This document shows positions 1 through 5,900 of a stretch of DNA of 6,780 nucleotides, one piece after another. Source of the stretch: an uncultured Eubacteriales bacterium (GTDB lineage: Bacteria; Bacillota; Clostridia; TANB77; CAG-508); the NCBI GenBank assembly GCA_902760765.1, contig CACWHO010000085.1, positions 1 to 6,780 on the forward strand, given 5' to 3'. Positions within the stretch are counted from its first letter, which is position 1. Every line of letters starts with the position of its first letter. The position numbers were made by a program, and so were the translations under genes. A model generated the notes under the pieces. That model saw only the letters and a list, made by a program, of their open reading frames with translations. It was not told the origin of the DNA and searched no databases.

Positions 1-1
1 A

Positions 2-259
2 ACTGGTGGATGGCAACAGGCATTAATAATGTTGGTTGTTATGATTGTACTTTCGCAAATAGATGCAAATATTATTAATCCTAAAATTACAGGAGCAAGG
101 TTAAATGTAAATCCTTTGCTTGTTGTATTTTGTGTAACAATTGGAGGCTCTTATGGAGGGCTTGTTGGAATGTTTATTGCCGTTCCAATTGGTGTTTTAA
201 TTAAATTAATGATTGATGACTTTGTAGATCATAAGCTAGAAAAGAAAAAGGAACAGTAA
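2..259 (+). CDS. AI-2E family transporter, C-terminal fragment
   Basis: This is the last 85 codons of an integral membrane protein whose 5' part lies before the window; the frame is open from base 2. Two hydrophobic segments are visible. One runs through ALIMLVVMIVLSQ and leads into the family-typical D-A-N-I-I-N-P-K-I-T-G stretch. The other runs through NPLLVVFCVTIGGSYGGLVG and ends in the M-F-I-A-V-P-I-G motif. A charged cytoplasmic tail (HKLEKKKEQ) follows. The Asp...Pro-Lys-x-x-Gly and Gly-Met-x-x-A-V-P pattern is the C-terminal signature of the AI-2E/TqsA/YdbI permease family (PF01594), normally about 350 residues with 7-8 membrane segments. Members have been linked to export of autoinducer-2 or to ion/proton exchange; the substrate here cannot be told. 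The gene ends with TAA and is followed by a 106-base gap with promoter-like sequences. Family assignment is confident, function is not. Confidence 0.86.
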   Translation, partial: TGGWQQALIMLVVMIVLSQIDANIINPKITGARLNVNPLLVVFCVTIGGSYGGLVGMFIAVPIGVLIKLMIDDFVDHKLEKKKEQ

Positions 260-291
260 AATTTTAGACCCTTTCTCAATATTTGTTAGAG

Positions 292-337
292 TTGACATGT
301 ATTTTTAAATTGACAATATTAGAAAGTGTAGTATAGA
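292..337 (+). promoter_or_regulatory. Tandem promoter-like sites upstream of the glycosyltransferase
   Basis: Two perfect TTGACA -35 hexamers lie 18 bp apart, at 292-297 and 310-315. The second is followed after 16 bp by TATAGA (332-337), giving a good sigma-A-type promoter with a start near 344 and a leader of about 20 nt. The first could pair with AATATT (315-320) at 17 bp, which would overlap the second -35. The glycosyltransferase therefore probably has its own promoter(s) instead of relying on the transporter upstream. The ribosome site before the start codon is weak (AGAAG at about 358-362). This is prediction from hexamers only. Confidence 0.5.
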
Positions 338-365
338 AATGGAGAAAATTAAATAATAGAAGATA

Positions 366-755
366 ATGAAAATATTGTTAGTAATGGATCAATTTTATAA
401 TGCCAATAATGGCACTGCTATTTCTGCACAAAGATTTGCAGAGGGGTTAATGAAAAATGGTAATGAAATTAGAACTCTGAGTATAGGGAAATCAACGGAT
501 ATAAATTATTCTGTACATCCTAAAAGTTATGGTTTTATTGCTGATAAAATAATAAATGCTCAGGATATGAAACTTGCAAAACCCGATTACAATGTAATAA
601 AAGAAGCTCTGAGTTGGTGTGAATTAGTTCATTTTTATATGCCTTTTTCACTTTCAAGAGGAACAATGAAGATTGCAAAAGAGATGAATAAACCAATGAC
701 AGCTGCATTTCATGTTCAACCTGAAAATATTTCATATAATATTGGGCTTCGGTAA
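366..755 (+). CDS. GT4-type glycosyltransferase, N-terminal half (frameshifted)
   Basis: The N-terminal, acceptor-side Rossmann domain of a GT-B glycosyltransferase of the GT4 type. It opens with the beta strand MKILLVMDQF and the Gly-containing loop NNGTAISAQRFAEGL (residues 14-28), where Thr and Ser before an amphipathic helix are typical of the family. Near its end is FHVQPENISYNIGL (residues 115-128), a conserved stretch with His116. The frame then reads CGG TAA and stops at 755. The next residues expected in the family (Gly-Lys-Ser) are encoded one base later in the +1 frame, so one extra base, most simply C750, splits the gene. ATG 366 is the natural start: it begins the first beta strand, with a weak AGAAG upstream. 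Alone this half lacks the donor-binding domain and should be inactive unless the ribosome shifts frame. The acceptor (lipid or other) cannot be determined. Confidence 0.85.
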   Translation: MKILLVMDQFYNANNGTAISAQRFAEGLMKNGNEIRTLSIGKSTDINYSVHPKSYGFIADKIINAQDMKLAKPDYNVIKEALSWCELVHFYMPFSLSRGTMKIAKEMNKPMTAAFHVQPENISYNIGLR

Positions 756-1503
756 ATCTAAATTAGTAAATAAATTTATATATATTTATTTTAGAAATAC
801 ATTTTATAATTATTTTAGACATATTCATTGCCCAAGCGAGTTTATTGCAAATGAACTAGTTAAAAATGGATATATATCAAAATTACATGTAATATCAAAT
901 GGAGTTGACGGATGTTTTAAACTAAACAAACAAGAAAAGCCACTAGAATATAAAGATAAATTTATTATTACAATGGTTGGAAGATTGTCTCCAGAAAAAA
1001 GACAGGAACTATTAATAGAGGCAGTTAAAAAATCAAAATATAAAGATAAAATTCAATTAATATTTTGTGGCAAGGGATCAAAGCAAAAGAAACTAGAAGA
1101 AATATCAAAAGATTTACCTAACAAAACAATATTTGGATTTTATTCAAAGGATAAGCTAATAGAAATTTTAAATTATACGGATTTATATGTGCATACATCT
1201 GATGTAGAAATTGAGGCAATTTCGTGTTTGGAAGCTATTGCAACGGGGTTAGTTCCAATAATATCTGATTCAAAAGAATCTGCCACAAAGCAATTTGCAC
1301 TTGATGAAAGGAGCTTATTTAAGCATGGTAATTCTAAGGATTTAGCGAACAAAATTGATTATTGGATTTCAAATAAAAAAGAAAGAGAGAAAATGGAAAT
1401 TAAGTATGCAGAAGAAGTAGATAAAAATTATAGAATTTCTCAAAGCATAAAGAAAATAATGAATATGTTTAATGAAGAAGTGTGTGATTGTGAAAAAAAA
1501 TAA
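712..1503 (+). CDS. GT4-type glycosyltransferase, C-terminal half (frameshifted)
   Basis: The C-terminal, nucleotide-sugar-binding domain of the same enzyme, in the +1 frame relative to the N-terminal half. Real homology begins at GGT 751; the ATG at 712 has no ribosome site and the codons before 751 look like out-of-frame sequence. Joined at 750, the product is about 378 residues, normal for GT4. Visible in fused numbering are HCPSEFIANEL, the inter-domain VISNGVD, ITMVGRLSPEKR with the donor-phosphate-binding Arg206 and Lys211, and an intact E-x7-E motif (Glu281...Glu289) in EIEAISCLEAIATGLVPI. That EX7E motif is the retaining-glycosyltransferase signature. All catalytic features survive, so the break is either recent, programmed, or a sequence error. 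The gene ends with TAA 34 bases before the start of an IS remnant. Likely role: transfer of a hexose from a UDP- or other NDP-sugar to a membrane or envelope acceptor (inferred). Confidence 0.86.
   Translation: MFNLKIFHIILGFGKSKLVNKFIYIYFRNTFYNYFRHIHCPSEFIANELVKNGYISKLHVISNGVDGCFKLNKQEKPLEYKDKFIITMVGRLSPEKRQELLIEAVKKSKYKDKIQLIFCGKGSKQKKLEEISKDLPNKTIFGFYSKDKLIEILNYTDLYVHTSDVEIEAISCLEAIATGLVPIISDSKESATKQFALDERSLFKHGNSKDLANKIDYWISNKKEREKMEIKYAEEVDKNYRISQSIKKIMNMFNEEVCDCEKK
747..755 (+). other. +1 frameshift site in the glycosyltransferase (CTT CGG TAA)
   Basis: In the upstream frame the bases read Leu-CTT, Arg-CGG, stop-TAA. Skipping C750 gives CTT GGT AAA (Leu-Gly-Lys), which restores the conserved NIGLGKS and joins the two halves seamlessly. 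CGG is used nowhere else as an in-frame codon in the genes of this window. The layout resembles known +1 slippage sites in which a P-site CUU codon is followed by a slowly read codon, such as Ty1 CUU-AGG-C, also read Leu-Gly. Mutation or sequencing error is the simpler explanation. Confidence 0.7.
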
Positions 1504-1578
1504 TCATTTTATATTACCAATAGTTACTATCATTGTCTGTTAGTATAAACTTTTAGTAGGAAAATTGAATAATAAAAA

Positions 1579-1607
1579 TTGAAAAAGAGATACCAATTTG
1601 ATATTAT
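1579..1607 (+). promoter_or_regulatory. Predicted internal promoter of the IS transposase
   Basis: TTGAAA (1579-1584) and TATTAT (1602-1607) are separated by exactly 17 bp, a good sigma-A-type match. The start would fall near 1613-1615, giving a leader of about 35 nt before the transposase ATG. Its spacer contains the 5' arm (1585-1594) of the inverted repeat described in the next entry, so transcripts from this promoter would lack that arm. Prediction only. Confidence 0.45.
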
Positions 1608-1648
1608 GTTTTTATAAGAAAAAATAACAATTAAATGAGGTATCTCTT
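1585..1648 (+). promoter_or_regulatory. RBS-sequestering inverted repeat before the transposase
   Basis: AAGAGATACC (1585-1594) is the perfect 10-bp reverse complement of GGTATCTCTT (1639-1648). After a small 1x2 internal loop the stem can extend by about seven more pairs (1596-1602 with 1630-1636, one G-U). The 3' arm begins inside the Shine-Dalgarno GAGG (1637-1640) and ends at the base before the start codon (ATG 1649). In an RNA carrying both arms the ribosome site would be closed. No U-run follows, so it is not a terminator. Comparable hairpins in IS10 and IS50 protect against transposase expression from outside transcription. Confidence 0.6.
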
Positions 1649-2284
1649 ATGTATTCAATTATACAAAAAATTTATGAGAAAAACAATAAGATTTTAAAAG
1701 AAGGTTTAAAAAAAGTATTTTCAGTAGAAGATGTAAGTTCTTTAACAGGTGCTATAAACGAGTTTACAGATATTTTAGGAAAAGAATTATTTTCAGGAAT
1801 AGCAAAACAAATAGATGAAATAATTTTTGAAGATAATAAAAATAAGAAACAATTTGAACCAGTGAGATTTCAGGAAAAAAGTTTAATAACCAAAAATGAA
1901 AAAACAAAATTTGAAAGAAGATATTATAAAGATAAAGAAACAGAAGAATATCTATATTTAACAGATGCAGTACTTGGAATTGAAAAAGGTGAAAGAATAG
2001 ATAAAAATGTTAAATCAGAAGTAATTGAAAAAGCCAAAGATCAAGCATATAACAAATCAGGGAAAATGGTCGTACCAGAACTTGAAATAAGTGCAACAAC
2101 AGTAATGAGAAATGTTAGAAAAAACGAATGGAAAATGGAAATTGAAGAACGAAAAGAAGAAGATAAAATTAAGGCAAAATATATTTATATTCAGGTAGAT
2201 GAAGACCATATTAAACAAAGAAATAAAAAAGTTGAAAAATTAGAAAAAAGAATAAGAAGAAAAGCAAATAAAAAGGTTTATTAA
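1649..2284 (+). CDS. ISLre2-family transposase, N-terminal fragment (truncated)
   Basis: The N-terminal 211 residues of a transposase of the ISLre2 family (formerly UPF0236), which normally has about 450-480 residues. The family shows in the helical N-terminus (KEGLKKVFSVEDVSS, ITKNEKTKFERRYYKDK), in LTDAVLGIEKGERID, and in a helix-turn-helix-like stretch, VVPELEISATTVMRNVRK (residues 141-158). The DEDH motif (residues 184-187) probably carries the first catalytic acid of a DDE-type active site. The reading frame ends after 24 more, mostly Lys/Arg, residues; the remaining catalytic acids are absent, so the protein must be inactive as a transposase. It could at most bind the IS ends. The start is supported by GAGG 8 nt upstream. 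Its Lys-rich tail (RIRRKANKKVY) may be partly non-native sequence created by the deletion. Confidence 0.88.
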   Translation: MYSIIQKIYEKNNKILKEGLKKVFSVEDVSSLTGAINEFTDILGKELFSGIAKQIDEIIFEDNKNKKQFEPVRFQEKSLITKNEKTKFERRYYKDKETEEYLYLTDAVLGIEKGERIDKNVKSEVIEKAKDQAYNKSGKMVVPELEISATTVMRNVRKNEWKMEIEERKEEDKIKAKYIYIQVDEDHIKQRNKKVEKLEKRIRRKANKKVY

Positions 2285-2302
2285 GTGAACCAATAAAAAG
2301 GT
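2267..2302 (+). repeat. Short direct repeat at the IS truncation point
   Basis: AATAAAAAGGT occurs twice, at 2267-2277 and 2292-2302, on either side of the transposase stop codon. Between the copies GGTTTA and TGAACC can form a weak 6-bp hairpin. It may mark the deletion or recombination junction that removed the right half of the IS. In such A-rich DNA chance is possible. Confidence 0.35.
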
Positions 2303-2310
2303 AAAAATAA

Positions 2311-2339
2311 TTGTATTTTTTGTGATTATATGATATAGT
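2311..2339 (+). promoter_or_regulatory. Predicted promoter of the giant repeat-protein gene
   Basis: TTGTAT (2311-2316), a 17-bp spacer and TATAGT (2334-2339) directly preceded by TGA (2331-2333) form an extended -10 (TGnTATAGT) promoter. Transcription would start near 2346, about 29 nt before the ATG. It lies only about 30 bp beyond the truncated IS, so the gene appears independent of IS read-through. Prediction from hexamers. Confidence 0.5.
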
Positions 2340-2361
2340 ATTTTCTGTAGGATTATAGTAC

Positions 2362-2368
2362 AAAGGAG
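2362..2368 (+). promoter_or_regulatory. Strong Shine-Dalgarno site of the giant gene
   Basis: AAAGGAG lies six bases before ATG 2375, an almost ideal ribosome site. It is the clearest one in the window and fixes the start of the large gene. Confidence 0.8.
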
Positions 2369-2374
2369 CTTTTT

Positions 2375-2998
2375 ATGGAGAAGTTAGACTTACAAATCTT
2401 TAGAGAGTTAAGGCAAGAAATTATAGATTATATGAACAAATATAGAGAGGCAGAAGAGAGAGGAGAATATCTTTCTGATGAAGAGGAAGAACAATTTTTA
2501 GCAAGATATAAAGAAATTATAGAGATATTGTCAGAACATGATTTAAGTGATATAGATTTTGAAGAATGGAGAGGAATGGCTTTATTTGCAGACGAAGATA
2601 ATCCATTAGATTTTTCAAGAACTAAAGCAAATATAGATTTTTCTATTATTGGGGAATATGATGCATATAAAACATTTCCTAATTTTAAAAGTTGTCAAAT
2701 AAAAAATTTTGATTTTGAAAAATATGATTATTCTCCAGAAATGTTTGATGAAGAATTTAGAAAAGAAAATGAAGGAAGATTTTTAAGTGAGAATATACCA
2801 GAAGAAGTATCTGATAGATTTTATAAAGGGAAACTTACTTTAACAGATATTCAAAATAATCCTGAATTAGCTAATAAAATTGAAGAAAAAAATCTAGCTT
2901 ATGGATTAAGAGATATTTATAAAATTATTGGTAGAGAAGAATTTTGCAAATTAGATGCACAATTCATTGATGCAAATAATTGGTTATTCAAACGATGA
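2375..2998 (+). CDS. Giant repeat protein, N-terminal part (frameshifted; function unknown)
   Basis: The first 207 codons of a very large protein that I do not recognise by name. Residues 1-60 are acidic and predicted helical (YREAEERGEYLSDEEEEQF). Residues 60-127 hold DLSDIDFEEWRG, then a run of short hydrophobic/polar steps such as TKANIDFSII and SCQIKNFDFEKYDYS, faintly like pentapeptide-type repeats. Residues 128-178 are the first copy of a ~50-residue repeat (FRKENEGRFL...KGKLTLTDIQNNPEL). After REEFCKLDAQFID the frame reads CGA TGA and stops. The same kind of sequence, including repeat copies 2-5, continues at once in the +1 frame, which shows this is the amino end of one larger gene. 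No signal peptide or membrane segment is seen. Strong AAAGGAG and an extended -10 promoter precede it. Confidence 0.85.
   Translation: MEKLDLQIFRELRQEIIDYMNKYREAEERGEYLSDEEEEQFLARYKEIIEILSEHDLSDIDFEEWRGMALFADEDNPLDFSRTKANIDFSIIGEYDAYKTFPNFKSCQIKNFDFEKYDYSPEMFDEEFRKENEGRFLSENIPEEVSDRFYKGKLTLTDIQNNPELANKIEEKNLAYGLRDIYKIIGREEFCKLDAQFIDANNWLFKR
2756..2908 (+). repeat. Protein repeat copy 1 (51 residues)
   Basis: Begins FRKENEGRFL, then IPEEVSDRFYKGKLTLTDI, NNPEL and KNLAYGL. It fits the shared pattern F-x-E-x-h-P-x-x-FL, P-E-x-x-x-x-x-FY, LT, NPE, and a closing K-D-L-S-x-x-F. The closing part is the least conserved. It lies upstream of the frame switch, whereas copies 2-5 lie downstream, which ties the two reading frames into one gene. 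Confidence 0.75.
2955..2998 (+). other. +1 frame-switch region in the giant gene
   Basis: The upstream frame is open to TGA 2996-2998. The downstream frame is open from 2955, after TAG 2952-2954. The switch from one to the other therefore lies in 2955-2995. The simplest point is C2993, in AAA CGA TGA: skipping it gives Lys-Asp-Asp-Val-Asn. The repeats around it differ too much to place the shift more exactly. Reading TGA as Trp does not help, because TAG follows three codons later (3005-3007). Confidence 0.7.
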
Positions 2999-5900
2999 TG
3001 TAAATAGAAGATTTTACCATAGGCAAGATCAGTTAGGAGATAGATTTAGAGAAGAGAATCCAGATTTGTTTTTAAGTGAGGAAGTACCTGAAAGTGTTAG
3101 AGAAAATTATTATGGACATTATCTATCAATGAGAGAGTTTAGCGAAAATTTAGAACACTTTGAAGGAAAAACAGTAGCACAATCCTTTAGTTCTTATGGC
3201 GATGATAAAAAACTGATAAGTTTATATGGAGAGGGTATATATCAATTATTTGCAGATTATAAACCGATAATAGATAGATTACTAAATGATTATACTGCAA
3301 TGCAAAGTATAGAAGTTCCTACTGGACCGATAACAGAAGAACAAAGAAAAGAAATAATGAGTACGGCACTTACAACTTATATTACTAGGAATGGTTTTGA
3401 GCAAGTTCAAAATTGGGATGAATTTAAAATGATTTTAGATTTTATTCCTATGGAATATTTACCAGCAACTCCTAGTACAAGAGAATTTATAGAAAAATAT
3501 GGACTTGATAAAATTATAGAATCTGGTCTTGATATAAAATATTTATTTAAAGACCAAAAACTAACTAATATAGAAGAAATAGCTAGTTTAAATGGAATTG
3601 AACTAGAAGATATAAAGAAATTAGTTAGCAGAGATAGTCAAAAAATATTAGATAGCTATGATGTGAAACAACTTTTAGAGTATGGAATAACAGATTTATC
3701 AGAATTATCTGAAACTACAAATGATTTAAGCCAAATTAGAGAAATGCTTAAAAAAAGACCTTTAGACTTAATTGATATGGGAAGATATCAAGATGCAAAA
3801 AAAGAGTTTATAGAGAAATATGGAATTGACAACATTATTGCATTAGATGAAGAAACAAATGGAATGTTTTCTCATCAACTATGGCAAAATGATATATATA
3901 TGACTATGTTAGCACAAGCAGAAGGAAGAGCTCCAAAATTAGAAGGTAATGAACAACTTACATATGAACAATTCAGAGATAGAATGTATGAAATTTTATT
4001 ACATGCAAGAGATGAAAGAGGAGTATTAACATCAAGGGATTATCAAGATTATGACTTTATACAAGGAAAATTTAGAGAAGAACATCAAGATATATTTTTA
4101 GATGGAGAGCTTCCAGAAGATGTAAAAAAAGCTTTTTATACAAGACACATGACAGCAGAGATGGTAAGACAAAATCCAGAGCTTATTCAATTATTGCAAG
4201 GAAAAGATTTAAGTAGAGCATTTCCACAAAATATGACTGCTGGACTTGCTTTACTACAAAAAGATAAAGAAGGAAATGTAATCGGAGGAATTCCTAATAC
4301 TGTAAATATGGCTCAATATCTTTCAGAAAAATTAGGACAAGAAGAATTCTTGAAAATATGTGCAGAGTATGGGAAATGCCTAGATAATATAGGAATATCA
4401 ACAAAAGATGAAATTTCAGTTGAAAGTGTAAGAGAGGCAATAGAGCAATCCATATATAAGGGAATAAAAGAAAGAGGAATAGAATATTTTGAAGAATTAC
4501 CATTGAGTTTCCAAGAAAAACATCCAGAGTTATTTTTACCTAAAGAGATTGATGAAGATGTAAGAAAAAGATTCTATGAAGGAAAATTAACTTTTTCTGA
4601 TATTAGAAGAAATCCACAAATAAAAGAATTATTACTTACTAAAGACATAAGTGTTGGATTTGGCAAGTTAAAGTATGGACAGCAAATGCTTGGTGGAAAT
4701 GGTGGGCGATATATTAATCCAATATGGGAAAAACTATCTGAAAGAGAAATAATGGATTTAGCAGAAGAATATGGAGATTACTTAAAGGATGTAAATGTTG
4801 ATGTTTTTAGAGAAGATCAAACTGAACAAGATAGAATTAGTGAAGTAGAAAAAATAATAGAAAATAATATTTTAAATAGAAGTCAAATGGTAGAGCAAAG
4901 ATTTGGTTCTCCAAGAAAGGTAATCTATAGAAACTCTCCATTTAATGAAAATGTACCAGAATTTTTTAAAGATAAACATCCAGAAATGTTTTTAGATGAA
5001 AATGCTCCAGAAGAACTAAAAAATAGCTTCTATGATGGTGGTACACTAACTTTCCAATTAATAAAGGATAATCCAGAGTGGAGAGAGTTTTTAAAAGGAA
5101 AAGATTTAAGTAGAGCATTTACAGAAGAATATAGTGAATTGTTTAAAAGATTTGATAATGCTACTATAATGAAGCTAGGAACAAGAAACCCAGAAACTAT
5201 TGAAAAAATGGTACAAAATCATAGAGAAGATGTATTAGAAAATTGGTATAAATCTACAGGAGGAAAATTTGTACCACATCATGTAGTTATGCTAAATTTT
5301 CCAGAAGGCGAAATAGATAGTTTTCTTGGGAATAGTAAAAGATGGTCACAATTAATGAGAATTGACAATTATAACTTAAATGATGATGGAAAAGCCGCTA
5401 TATTAAAAGCAGCATATGCTATGGGAGTATTTCAAGGCAATGATGACGGATTTAATAAAACAATGAAATTGTTTACAGATGTTCCTCAAGAATTAACACA
5501 AGAAGAATATGAAAAAGTTACAAGTATGTTTAGTGAAGCATTTGATCCATTTAGATGGATTGGAAGTAATTTTGATCCTGAACAAAAAGATAAAGAAATG
5601 AAAAGTTTATTTGAACAGGCATATACTTTAAACAATGAGGGTAAATATGTCTTTAGCATGGATAAACAAAAAAATAAAGATAGTGTTAGAATGGTGAGAG
5701 AAATACTTGAAAAAGCTCAAATACCAAGAATATTAACACCAGAAAAAGCTCATCAAATGTTTGACTCGTTTGCAATGGAATACAATCCTGACTTTGCAAG
5801 ATTCTTTAATGACAATATAGAAGAAATATTATCTAATCCAGAATATACAAAAGATATTGCAACGATACAAAGACAATTTAAAGCTGGTAGAAGATTAACT

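Larger units (their letters stand above)
1538..2284 (+). mobile_element. ISLre2-family insertion sequence, 3'-truncated remnant
   Basis: The element contains the N-terminal part of an ISLre2-type transposase preceded by about 110 bp of probable left-end sequence. The likely left terminus is near GTTAGTATAAACTTTTAGTAG (from about 1538-1540), placed by eye. No reverse complement of it occurs downstream, so the right terminal repeat is missing. The coding part stops just after the DEDH motif, and nothing resembling the remaining 200-250 residues follows in any frame. The break is near 2265-2305, where an 11-bp direct repeat AATAAAAAGGT (2267-2277 and 2292-2302) sits. The element cannot move by itself. 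The exact left boundary is uncertain. Confidence 0.75.
4198..5120 (+). repeat. Exact 26-bp direct repeat inside the giant gene
   Basis: Positions 4198-4223 and 5095-5120 are identical over 26 bases, in the same codon phase and 897 bp (299 codons) apart. They encode GKDLSRAF in repeat copies 3 and 5. Copy 4, between them, reads TKDISVGF and differs. Recombination between them would delete or duplicate 299 codons in frame. Confidence 0.85.

Noticed and set aside
535..735. Minus-strand reading frame of 66 codons
   Set aside because: It lies wholly inside the well-supported glycosyltransferase, has no recognisable protein features and no ribosome site; a shadow of the sense gene.
712..750. Independent start of the C-terminal glycosyltransferase half at ATG 712
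   Set aside because: There is no Shine-Dalgarno sequence, and the codons 712-750 overlap the conserved HVQPENISYNIGL coding stretch of the other frame.
1585..1648. Rho-independent terminator or riboswitch
   Set aside because: The stem is long but has no U-run after it and ends directly at the start codon; no conserved riboswitch core is visible. RBS sequestration fits better.
2996..3007. TGA read as tryptophan (mycoplasma-type code) to explain the break in the giant gene
   Set aside because: Reading through TGA 2996-2998 meets TAG at 3005-3007, and all tryptophans in the window are TGG, so a code change does not restore the protein.
4294..4503. Minus-strand hydrophobic reading frame of 69 codons
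   Set aside because: It is antisense to the Glu/Lys-rich repeat protein; Leu/Phe/Ile-rich antisense of GAA/AAA-rich codons is expected by chance.
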